This document shows, in pieces, positions 12,601-21,506 of a stretch of DNA of 64,000 nucleotides. Each line of letters opens with the position of its first letter. Positions within the stretch are counted from its first letter, which is position 1. The position numbers and the translations under genes are program-made. Origin of the DNA: Amyloporia xantha (lineage: Eukaryota; Basidiomycota; Agaricomycetes; Polyporales; Adustoporiaceae). The notes under the pieces are model-generated. The model made no database searches. It worked only from the letters and a program-made list of their open reading frames with translations, and was not told the DNA's origin. The stretch spans positions 310,001 through 374,000 of the forward strand of contig JAYKKR010000031.1 of assembly GCA_036971615.1 (NCBI GenBank). The letters are read 5' to 3'.

Positions 12601-13443
12601 AAAATGGGTGAAATACATAATGGTCCCATTTGAAAGGCAAGATTGACTTGATAAGTAAATGTTGTAATGACATTAGAAAGGTTTGTATGTGGTTAGTGTG
12701 GAAAATCACTTTTATATTCCATCAGATTAAACTTATTTACTTCATTAGGAAAAGTTGTAATGTTTGTATTGGAATTCTCAATACTTACTGAGATATGGCT
12801 GTTGTAAGATTTGGTTGATAAGTAGTATTGTTATAGCCTGAGCAGGTTTGCATTGCAGTCAGAGTGAATATGTATGATCTCAAAAGCAAGTTTGTATGGT
12901 CAAGAGGAAGCTGATGTAATCATTAGGATGACTTTGTACTCTCATTAGAGTGAGTGTGTAATGTCATTACAAAATAGATAGCAGGCTCATTTGATAGAGA
13001 GTGTTCACTTTGTAAGTACATGTTCTAATGACACTACAAGAGTTTCTAATGGGTCAGGATAAAAAATCACTTTTACACTCCATCAGACAGAACTCACTTA
13101 TTTCATTGGAAAATGCTGTCATGTTTGTATTGAGATTCTCAATATTCACTGACATACACCTAGTATCAATTTTTGTAATATCTTTGCAGTCTGTTTTTAT
13201 GACTGTTGCCATGTGCTTGCAAAGTTAATATAGTAGATTGATACACTTATTGGGATTAGTTTTCACAGCCATCAGATTGTCTCTATAAGTTTGTAGAGTC
13301 AATGTCTGAAGAATAATCAGAGGCAAGTGATCCAATTGTAATGAAAATTTTATATTATTGAACCTTGTGGGGCAATAATGGAAGACAGCACTTCAAAATG
13401 CTCAGGAATTGTCCTGCCATTTATTGGCCCGCTCCCACCAAGT

Positions 13444-14205
13444 AGAACCAAAACCTCCAGAACCACAAACAGTGTCTCGAATAGTAGTTACAATGTCTAC
13501 TTCTGGTAATTGATTACATTCCAATATGAGTTGTGCTACACGTGCACTATACTCCACATGGAAATCTTTATCCAAATTATTAATTAAAAGAACTTTGACA
13601 TGGCCTGTATAGTCACAATCAATGACTCCAGCGCCTACATTGATCCCTTTCATAGATAAGCTAGATCTGGGAGTGATCCTTTCATAGATGCCCTCCGGCA
13701 TTTCCATATGTAATCCAGTGTCCACAAGAGATCGAGATTTAGAAGAAATAATAAGATCTTCAGCCAAATACAGGTCATACCCAGCTGCCTCGTTTGATTG
13801 ACACTTAGGAGGTAGCATCCGAGGATGATCAATGTGTATTTTTAACTTTTCTGGTGTTTTTGTCTTTGGTATCTTTGCACGAGGTTTTTCAACAATTTTT
13901 ATGTGATTGTTATGCGAGGAATTAAGCACAGCTGATGGGCTGCCACGCTCCAAAGGAGACACCTCTTCCGTAATTGAAATAGATACATAATTATTACTGG
14001 AACTGTCCACGTGCGAGATAACTGATTCTTTCGGAAACTCGTCAACGTTCAAAACCAAAAACCGATTGCTAATAGATAGTGGCGCCACAGTATGTGCATC
14101 TACTGGGTGCCTTCGCCAAAACCCACGCTCTTGAATTCTTCTGGATCCGCCACTGACCAGGCTTTCATCATCCGCACTAATTCCTCCTTTCCGTCGCCTT
14201 CCCAC
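13444..14205 (-). CDS. Retrotransposon-encoded trimeric dUTPase (pro frame, 3' end cut by copy A)
   Basis: dUTPase hydrolyses dUTP to dUMP and pyrophosphate, limiting uracil entry into DNA. All five motifs of the trimeric family are readable in order: AAGYDLY (1), PRSSLSMKGI (2), GVIDCDYTGHVKVLL (3), ARVAQLI (4) and the C-terminal GSGGFGST arm (5). The frame overlaps the end of gag by about 100 bases and lies at -1 relative to it, so it is probably reached by frameshifting. Just after motif 5 the retrotransposon is broken at 13443 by copy A; its protease resumes at 9690. Unlike the RT part, this domain keeps an open frame and all motifs. Host dUTPase capture is an alternative origin. Confidence 0.9.
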
Positions 14206-15248
14206 ATTCTGTCCATCATGACCCTAAAGCGCTGCTGGCCAGCTTGTTGCACATTGGGTTGATGCCACCTGTCTCCACACGTGCCAACTTTAGATCGTTT
14301 CTTTCTGCATTTTAGACATGCCTGATCTAGATCCATCAGCTGCCCTCGACCACCATACGTTACTCCGGTTCCATCCTGCCGAGTTTGTACTGCAGGTGCC
14401 GTTGTTGTTGTAGCTGGTGTTGTATTCACTTGCCGTGGTGCTGTATATTGGGGCCGTTGTCCTGATCCAACCACCTGACATCCTGCCAGCCTCTGCATTT
14501 CCAAGTAATGTTGCAGCAACCTATTTTGACAAATAAGTTGCTCCTTGAATTGTCGTACTGTTGTTGGAAATGTTGCTGTCGGTTGCATGTAGATTTGCTG
14601 CATGAGTTGTGGACGTATTCCTTTGTGGATAATATTGATCAACATCCTATTGTCCGTCTTGAAGTTGTATCCTGCACGCATTGCCAAGTGGTCAAATTGA
14701 AGGAAGTATTCCTCCGCCATTGCCGTGTTTTGCCATAAGGCATCCAATTGCATTGCTGCTTTTTCTCGCAACGTGCTGTCCTCAAACTGTTCCGTCATCA
14801 GGTCGACAAATTCTGGCCAGTTGACAATCCATCTATCCGTGCAAAAGTTGTAATGTTGTTCCATGATGGCCATGGTCCAGTCATTGACACGTCTTCCTCG
14901 GATGTATGACAAACAGATTGAGATCTTTTCATTATCTGATAACCATTTCTGGGGATCTGCGAGGTAGAAACTGACCGTGAATAACCATCTGTGAAAAGAC
15001 TCCTTATTGCCGTCGAAGATCTCAGGTTCCTTCATGTATGACTTGGATTCTCGTGTTACCAACAGGGTTTGTACCGGATTGGGATTTATGATAGGGACTG
15101 GGTTCTGAACAGGGTTTGAATTCTGTATGAACAGATTTGGGAGTGGCGCTACTGGTGATCCTGCCTGATGAACTGATCCAGTGGGTGAACTTAATCCCGG
15201 TAGATTGTCACCAAGATCCCTCATTCCCCAAGGATCTACTTCTGCCAT
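14100..15248 (-). CDS. Retrotransposon Gag
   Basis: The 382-residue product fits the retrotransposon gag (capsid) family: a Pro/Asn-rich N terminus (about 1-80), then a capsid-like segment starting EPEIFDGNKESFHRWL (about 73-88) with WPEFVDLM and a YFLQFDHLA stretch. Residues about 235-295 are Gln/Thr-rich. A Cys cluster near residues 313-331 (CLKC, then C and H) may be a degenerate zinc knuckle; spacing is not the standard CX2CX4HX4C. The frame ends at TAG 14102-14100, five codons after a GGGTTTT heptamer. An ATG at 15248 follows closely after the stop of a leader ORF. The frame is intact, in contrast with the pol fragments. Confidence 0.85.
   Translation of the reverse strand: MAEVDPWGMRDLGDNLPGLSSPTGSVHQAGSPVAPLPNLFIQNSNPVQNPVPIINPNPVQTLLVTRESKSYMKEPEIFDGNKESFHRWLFTVSFYLADPQKWLSDNEKISICLSYIRGRRVNDWTMAIMEQHYNFCTDRWIVNWPEFVDLMTEQFEDSTLREKAAMQLDALWQNTAMAEEYFLQFDHLAMRAGYNFKTDNRMLINIIHKGIRPQLMQQIYMQPTATFPTTVRQFKEQLICQNRLLQHYLEMQRLAGCQVVGSGQRPQYTAPRQVNTTPATTTTAPAVQTRQDGTGVTYGGRGQLMDLDQACLKCRKKRSKVGTCGDRWHQPNVQQAGQQRFRVMMDRMWEGDGKEELVRMMKAWSVADPEEFKSVGFGEGTQ
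14118..14124 (-). promoter_or_regulatory. Candidate -1 ribosomal frameshift site, gag to dUTPase/pro
   Basis: The minus strand reads G GGT TTT in the gag frame, which is exactly the X XXY YYZ arrangement of a -1 slippery heptamer. The gag stop follows five codons later. A one-base backward slip enters the frame that runs on into the dUTPase. I have not assessed whether a stimulatory stem or pseudoknot follows. Confidence 0.65.
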
Positions 15249-15263
15249 CCTAAACCGTACTGA

Positions 15264-15575
15264 TCATGTGGAACCTGATGAAGAGCTGGACCCTAGAGTC
15301 TCATATGAAAGACCATTTGCCGACGATTCCCTGTAATGACTGAGCGCTGCAGACCTGCCTGATGTTTGCGCAGTGCGCACAAACACCTCGTTTGTGTCGT
15401 AGACACTGGGACTGACCACAGGAATCAGGGACATTGAGCAGGTCGAAGCCACCTCCAAATTGTGCCAGAATGATCCCTCTGCTGCATCCTCATACTCCTC
15501 AAAACCAAACACATCGCTATAGGGCTCTGTGTCCACCAATGTATCACTGTAGGCCAATGACATGCCGAATTTCAA
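15264..15575 (-). CDS. Small acidic leader ORF upstream of gag (hypothetical)
   Basis: This is a 103-codon open frame, Asp/Glu- and Ser-rich, ending SSSSSGST just 15 bases before the gag ATG. No domain is recognised. It could be a former N-terminal extension of gag separated by a stop, a leader ORF in the transcript, or a chance frame in the 5' untranslated region. Nothing in the sequence decides between these. Confidence 0.3.
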   Translation of the reverse strand: MKFGMSLAYSDTLVDTEPYSDVFGFEEYEDAAEGSFWHNLEVASTCSMSLIPVVSPSVYDTNEVFVRTAQTSGRSAALSHYRESSANGLSYETLGSSSSSGST

Positions 15576-15754
15576 ATCATCCCTGGGTCCCTCCGCACGT
15601 CAAACCTTTCGTGCCAGCCGGGGTATCTCTGTCCCAAGGAGTATCAAACAAACTAATTCAAATCAACAGCCCGGGGTTCGTAAACTCCCCCCAGTGACTC
15701 GGGCTCTCGGTGCCTCGGTATCAACTGTTGTCTCCTTTCTCGAGCCGCTGGTTG

Positions 15755-15768
15755 CCCCAACGTCGCCA
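15755..15768 (-). other. Possible tRNA primer-binding site of the gypsy element
   Basis: The minus strand reads TGGCGACGTTGGGG. It starts with the TGG that pairs with a tRNA 3' CCA and lies upstream of gag where a primer site is expected. The preceding bases do not show the CA end normal for an LTR, so the call is weak. Confidence 0.25.
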
Positions 15769-15889
15769 CTCGATACTCAGGAATATCTGTACTTGGGAGT
15801 TAACCCTGACTAGTGTGTTCAACCTTAACACTATTTAGAATTTATGTACGGAGAATTGTATTTAGGAGCGAAAATATATTCCTTTCGTT

Positions 15890-17918
15890 TATCAGGAAAA
15901 ACATATTTGGTACTAGGACACTCTAGGACTGTCCTAGAGTGTCCTAGAGCACTCAGAGCACTCAGAGTGCTCAGAGTGCTCAGAGTGTCCCAGGTAGCCC
16001 TCAGACAAACTCCTTCTAGGTCAAATCTCTGAGAGCATCTCAGAGTTCCTTCAGAGTATATCTGAATTACTCTGAAAGCACACTCAAAGATATATGTATT
16101 GCTCTTAGATTGTCTCAGAATTACACAGAATCACTCAGATTATTTCATAATAAATGAGATATATTTATAAATCAAAACAAATGTATATTATTCTAATACT
16201 ACAGAAGGCAACTATCAATAGGGATAGTAAGCTGATGTCTGTCAAATAGTATGCAAGTACTCACTGTAACCATATCATATATACAGTCTATGAAACTGAA
16301 GGAGATTAGAATAACTATGAAGACTTCTGTCAGTTAATACATTATTTCTGCATCTGTAAAAACATACCATCAAAATTCATGACTCCTAGTACATATCTGG
16401 AATGAAAAGCAGAAGTCTAGATACTGTCCAATTTATGAGAAGATGACAGTATGTGTGATGTGGCATGAACTCACCTTAAATTCTCAGACAGTGCTGGAGG
16501 TCTAAATACAGTCTAGGATGACATGTCATTAGTATACCCAGCAAGACAATACACTCACTTTGATAACAATGGTAGAACAGATTAGAGACTAGTTTTACAA
16601 CTGTAGCAGTGGAGGTTATCTGACAGAGAGAACAGAATTTGCAGGTGATCTACAGACTCACATAAATCATGTCTCAAAAGCCTCCAGATAAACCATTGTC
16701 CAAGTATAAGCCAAGCCTGTTGGAGACAGTGAACTCACCAGCATTCAAAAGGAACAACAGAAGTCACATAGAGACACCAGAGAACAGACAGAAGGGCCAG
16801 CTGTAGTCTCAATAAGAGTATATCAGAATGTAGAAAGTATAGGCACAAGTTAGAGATGTACACAGAGGAGAGGCAGGAGCTAACTTAGACAATGGTGATG
16901 GTACAAGGAGAGAACGCGCATGTTGCTTTGTGACGTGTCAAACATGGGCCAAATAAAAGCCAAACATTGGCCAAACATCCAAACAGTACAGGCTGTCGTG
17001 ACAGCCTGTATACCAATTAAGGTAATAATGACCTTCTTCACTCAGATTGGCATTTTCACTCTAATATCTGTCTGCCTTCTACTTTAATGTCTCATTCTCA
17101 AGCATTTTTGCATAGCTATCATCACACTTACTATTAGTGGCCTACACTCTTCTTAGGTCATTTTTATTGCTGAATTAAAATATTCTCTTCGAAATATAGG
17201 AATAACTTACCCTGATTGAGAGCTGGAATAACTGATATACTAATTGGCTCAGAGTGTTGTACAATAGCAACCCAGGCTATCTCTGAACTTCTCTGAGAAA
17301 ACTTGAATAATTTTATAATGTCACTAGCATCTCAAAGCAAAGTTCTAAATCAAGTTGGAGAATAAGTATTTGTCTATTCAATAATCTAATATTGACAACT
17401 CTATTTTAAAGCATACAAGAACACTGACACTCATCTACCTCTCTACCTCAATAAGGTCCAATCAAATCATGATGTGATAATTATTGAATTTTCCTCAATG
17501 TAGCCTATAAATCACAGTGCCAGTACAAGAGCATACTGTAGAATATCATAGAAAGAAGTGAACATAGATATCATAAATGGAACTAATAGAGTCATTAATT
17601 GTTTTCTATCTAATCAATGTGACTCAATCAATACAGGAAGATAGAGCTAAGAAATATCAGCAATTTATCAAGTATTATAAACTTAAACTGATTTATATAC
17701 ATGTCAGACTGTCCAATCACAACTTGAATATAATCTTCTAAATTCTAAAGCACCTCAAAGACATAAAGGATAGCCTGTGATGCTCTGAAATTATCTGAAT
17801 ATCTCAGAGCAACTCAGAGCAATCAAAGATGACCTGGGATGCTCTGGGACTACCTGAGACAACCTGACAAATCTCATATATCCCAGAGTGTCTCAGGGAA
17901 AAAGTGTTTTTCCTGATG
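15890..17918 (+). mobile_element. DNA transposon-like element 2, same family as element 1
   Basis: The ends are TATCAGGAAAAAC at 15890 and GTTTTTCCTGATG ending at 17918, flanked by TT (15888-15889, 17919-17920). If the end is taken at ATCAGG, GTTT flanks both sides. The left end ('gtactaggacactctagg', then CTCAGAG-type motifs) matches element 1's left end, and the right end matches element 1's right end (the 'catatat.ccagag' stretch and 'agtgtttttcctgatg'). It is 2.03 kb and has no recognisable transposase. It appears to interrupt the 5' LTR or leader side of the gypsy element. Confidence 0.8.
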
Positions 17919-18439
17919 TTTGCAGTTGCCTCTGGGCCCTATACTCTTGGTAGAGTGATACCTGCACAGAGGAGTGGATTTGGACCACTAAGAATCACCC
18001 ACTGAAGTGCAGATTCCCAAGAGTTCATTCTACTAGGAACTCGCTATGAAGCAAGGGGTACTGCTCGCGTCGAGCAGTGACAAAGAGATGAGGATTGTGA
18101 GATTTAGAGGATGGGATGGGTAGGGATGGGAATAGTGTGGTAGCTTCGAGTTAATGACAAGAGTGACCACTCAAATATTCAGACTAGAATGTAGCCCAGA
18201 TAATGCCAACTCAAAGCTGAGGATCTACTCAGTCGAGAGGCAATATATATACCAATGTACACACGATATACATGAGTTTATGAAACAAGGTACTATCTAC
18301 ATGAGGTGCCCATGCGTAGATCCATGCCTAAACCCTGTTTGATATATGAATACCATATGTATCCAAAACAGTGTCCATGTTATAAATAAAAGGTGATATG
18401 TGAAAGGTGAAATAGAGAATGTGAAAATCGTAACACAAC
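17919..18439. other. Unassigned 0.5-kb stretch between elements 2 and 3
   Basis: No gene is seen. It may be the remainder of the gypsy 5' LTR beyond element 2, because the retrotransposon should continue here, but there is no second LTR in the window to compare with. A 62-codon open frame at 18154-18342 looks like noise. Confidence 0.4.
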
Positions 18440-19470
18440 CCCTCCAAATCTCCTTCCAAATTCTACCCAACATGCTTAGACAGTCCTGGTACTATTCCCC
18501 AAGGCTAGGAAATAAGGAATAGAGAAGGAATGCTCACAGCAATCTCCAGAAAGTGCAGACCAAAGACAGTGCAACCGTCTGTGATCATTCAAGTTCCAGT
18601 GGATAAAGATGCCCAGAAGCCATAGATAGTGTGCTCCAGTCCCTAGTCAACAGTTTATGAGATCCAGGACAGCAAATAGCATACATACAGAAAGGTAGCA
18701 GCAAGAAGGAATGGCTGAGGAGAAGTGCAAATGCGTCTAAGTCCCTGCTGACCCTAATATGGGGTTTCCAAAACAGGTGTCAGTTTGATGTGACAAACTG
18801 ACACCCAAATGAGGCACTCATGGTCGTTCATTCTCTTCTTTCTCAACTACCACTCTGTGTCATCTTCTTCCACACTGCTTTACCACTGCATCTATTATGC
18901 TAGTTTAGCAAATGATACTAAGTCTGAGTTGGTTATCAGATTCTCTCACATTCCAGTCTATGTGGGCTTCTCCATGTGAAAGACTGTCTTTATAGATATT
19001 GTGTGCATATTAACTTTGCATCTTATATCCTCTATATTGAATATTCCGTTAGAAGTTGGTCAACATTATCACTCACATGTCAATGTAATTACATAAGTGA
19101 TTAGACAATGGGGAGTTTTTCAACTTGAGTCGTCTCACTGTAGATAATCATTACGGCTGCTAGTATTGTATTATCTTTCTTGTATATATCAGCTGTGAAT
19201 ATACTGCTTTTAAAAAAATAATGTGACCTTAAGAGTGTTTGAATACAAAGTATAAGAACATCTGGGAGACGACAAAAGACTGCCCAGACTCATGTCAGAG
19301 GACTCTCAGATTACTCTGAGGTAACTCTGGGTTAACCTGAGAAAATAATCTCATGTCAACGTAGTTTGAGAGCACTCTGGCTACTCTGAGTACTCTAAAA
19401 CCTTTCAGATCTCCAGGATGCTCTAGGATGCTCTTAGAGCAGCCTGGGACCAATATGGTTTTTCCTGATG
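18440..19470 (-). mobile_element. DNA transposon-like element 3, inverted and incomplete
   Basis: The end at 19470 (GGTTTTTCCTGATG) is the inverted left terminus of element 1. Going leftwards, the subterminal motifs, the 'ctgacaccc...caaactgacacc' stretch (about 18780-18800) and the segment at 18446-18500 match element 1 from 3442 to about 5075. Homology stops near 18440 with no second terminus, so the other end is deleted or replaced. No coding frame is present. The flank at 19471 begins AT, so no target duplication can be shown. Confidence 0.75.
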
Positions 19471-19639
19471 ATTTGTGTCTTATAGTTCTTGTCTAAGGAA
19501 ATTAAGAAATTAAGTGGGCTAAGGAAAAGTGGGGTTTTGCTGATCAGTGCCTCCAAGATGGTTCATTTGAAACTGTTATTTCAGTGCTGTTCGTAATTGT
19601 GTGGAAACATGTTTTTTGTCAAGGTGGCGTGACCACCAG

Positions 19640-19745
19640 ACCCCAAGTTTAGTTGCCTATTTTGGTAGCAAGAGATAACAGATGCTGACTTGCGTAATTC
19701 TTGTGCATGACCTCCTCCTTACGCTCATCGTCGACCAGGATACAA
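19640..19745 (-). repeat. 106-bp sequence repeated inverted at 23030-23135
   Basis: The complement of this stretch matches 23030-23135 with mostly C/T and G/A differences (for example GTCGTGCGC against GTCATGCAC). On its far side the homology runs on as AACTTGGGG, which in the other copy lies beyond the foldback element. It therefore preserves the empty target site of that element. Its identity is unknown. Confidence 0.75.
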
Positions 19746-20380
19746 TGTATGGTTCTCAATTGTAGCCACTTATTGGTCATCGCTTTCATGACAGGTATCG
19801 GGTGTTATGGTGTAGCATATGATCACATTATTGAGGCTCAGGCTACCTCTTCTTTGTAATGGCACGTTACTATGTGCTATGGTCACTTAGACACAATAGA
19901 CTCTCGTAGATAGACATGAACTCTCATAGATACAAACGGACTCAGGCTCTCATAGATAGTTGCATGCACATGCTTACTGTACACGATGACTCACATCCCG
20001 GACTTAGCCGTAGGTACTTAGAATTCTGTGCACGTCTTGTAGCTCTCTTTGTCGAGCCAATGCCAGTATTCGGGCATCAGGGAAAATCTCCCTTACTTAT
20101 TAGTTCTTATTAACACTTGTTGAGATAAAAGAGTAACATAAGTCACATAAGTGTCATAAGTACTTATGATTTTACCCACTTGCTAATTGCCTCTCAGATA
20201 AGCATCATAAGTGCATAATGAGTACTCATGAGTACTTGATAAGAACTAAGTGAGAGGAAGGAAAAACAATGTTGCTTACCAAATGGTGAAAATCATCAAT
20301 TAAAGAGTGTCTTTATGCCTTTAGCAATGACAGGTTGATAACAGAAGGTTGGAATAAAAACTTGAAAAATAAGTATCTTC

Positions 20381-20471
20381 TGCCACCACATAGGATTGAA
20401 CCAGTGACCTCTCAGGAGAGACTGCCTTATAAGGCATGACCTGTTTCACTTTACCACTACACCACAAGTCC
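20381..20471 (-). repeat. tRNA-like sequence (SINE-type head) inside element 4
   Basis: The minus strand reads GGACTTGTGGTGTAGTGG near the start (A-box-like) and GGTTCAATCC later (B-box-like). A GCC..GGC hairpin sits where the anticodon arm would be, and a TCTCCTGAGAGG hairpin sits where a long variable arm would be. The acceptor arms do not pair properly, so this is more likely a tRNA-derived repeat than a working tRNA gene. Confidence 0.55.
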
Positions 20472-20869
20472 ACACCTTTTTCAACTCACTCTTATTAATA
20501 TAAGCCTTCCTGAGTATGAAGACTTGCGTCTTTTTGTTGCTTGGCTGCTGCTATACTCCTCCATAGACCTTTGATGCAATTATATCTCCACTTCATTTTT
20601 GTGGATAAACAGAAGGCTCTCTATCAAATGCAAGTACTTTTTGCAGTATTTTCTTTGTCAGATTGAGATACAAAAAGAATAATTTCTTAAGGTGTATCTT
20701 TGTGACCTTGTTCAAGGAGTACAATATAAGTCTATGAATAAAAAGGCTTGTTTATTATGGTGCTCATTCTACATATCTAGTCCATACTAGTTACTAGCAC
20801 AGCACAGCTGAAGTAAGTGAGCAATTGGAAGATCTCATAACAACTTTCTGAGAGTTTGATTAGCATCTT

Positions 20870-21060
20870 GAGATAAATTAGCATTCAATAAGAATCTGAT
20901 GAGTAGAATTAGAGAAATATAAGATGGATGAGCATTCAGTAAGAATCTGATGAGTGGAATTAGAGATGTGTGAGATAGATTAGCAGTCAATAAGAATCAG
21001 ATGAGTAGAATAAGAGACATATAAGTTGGATAAGAATGGTAAGTATTCAATGAGCTCTAA
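20870..21060 (+). repeat. Tandem repeat of about 55-60 bp, roughly three units
   Basis: Units share 'cattcaataagaatctgatgagtagaattagaga' with a few changes. They end close to the right terminus of element 4 and probably are its subterminal array. Confidence 0.75.
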
Positions 21061-21087
21061 TAAGTAAGGGAGATTTTCCCTGATGGG

Positions 21088-21498
21088 CATTGTCCCTCTT
21101 TGTTCACGATCCTCTGCTTGCTTCTCGCTGTAACAGCTCTTGTCACAGTCTCGCCCATTACATTCTTGCAGGTAGGGCTTGTACTCTCAAGTTTTGTACC
21201 TTGTTTGATACATGATCCTGTTGCAAATTGCTGGACTCCTGTAGCTATAGGAGCTTACAGTAATCATCTACTGCATATCTATTTTGAACAAGCAAGATAT
21301 TGGTGTGACCCAAGGAACAGACTATTCAAGAGATGTACTGTAAACATTTTTTCAATTCTAAGTCTCACAGAATTTGTACTCTGTCTTTGATAGTTCTACA
21401 TGGCAGATTTGGTGCAGCCATCTGAGAAGCTTATGTAAAAGAATACATTCTGGTAGCACAATAACATGCATAAAAAGCTACAAGACAGATATCAGCAA
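21088..21498. other. Stretch between element 4 and the hAT-like element, no gene identified
   Basis: A 96-codon open frame (21100-21390) has a hydrophobic beginning but no recognised domain and no support from a second copy. I see nothing convincing here. Confidence 0.4.
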
Positions 21499-21506
21499 GA
21501 AAAAGA

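Larger units (their letters stand above)
9693..13441 (+). mobile_element. Non-coding 3.75-kb element, copy A (complete)
   Basis: This is the complete reference copy of 3,749 bp. It begins TACGATTCCTGAGG at 9693, ends CCCACCAA at 13441, and is flanked by an exact GT duplication (9691-9692, 13442-13443). The two ends are not inverted repeats of each other beyond a weak shared ATTCCTGAG. Near the 5' end lies a hairpin, CAAAAGTTG-loop-CAACTTTTG (about 9726-9750), then a near-palindrome ATACAAAATTTGTAT. Two blocks of ATTAGAG/TTGTATG motifs fill the middle. No transposase, RT, helicase or other protein could be read. It sits between the dUTPase and protease of the host retrotransposon. Its class is unknown. 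Confidence 0.88.
847..15889 (-). mobile_element. Ty3/gypsy LTR retrotransposon with dUTPase, split by nested insertions
   Basis: Read on the minus strand, the pieces run: leader ORF (15575-15264), gag (15248-14100), dUTPase (14205-13444), protease and RT (9690-8067), then RNase H and the start of integrase (1462-847). Copies A, B and C of one non-coding element separate the pieces. The coding sense resumes across each insertion, so this was once one element. RT precedes integrase, as in Metaviridae. No complete LTR was recognised. The 5' LTR should lie above about 15770, where another transposon (15890-17918) interrupts; the rest of integrase and the 3' LTR lie beyond copy C, off the window. 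Premature stops and frameshifts in RT and RNase H show that this copy is dead. Confidence 0.85.
20075..21085 (+). mobile_element. DNA transposon-like element 4 with 29-bp inverted repeats
   Basis: A 29-bp perfect inverted repeat starting CATCAGGGAAAATCTC at 20075 is matched by its complement ending at 21085. Both ends are flanked by GG (20073-20074, 21086-21087). The 1,011-bp interior holds a tRNA-like sequence, short TAAGTACTTATG-type motifs and a tandem array near the right end. The first bases resemble those of elements 1-3 (CATCAGG then a purine-rich run), and the 2-bp duplication is shared, so this is probably a relative. It has no transposase. Confidence 0.8.

Noticed and set aside
9693..13441. 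Helitron assignment for the non-coding element
   Set aside because: There is a hairpin near one end, but no CTRR end, no insertion between A and T, and a 2-bp duplication is present.
20381..20471. Functional tRNA gene
   Set aside because: Acceptor arms do not pair and it sits inside a transposon; a tRNA-derived repeat is more likely.
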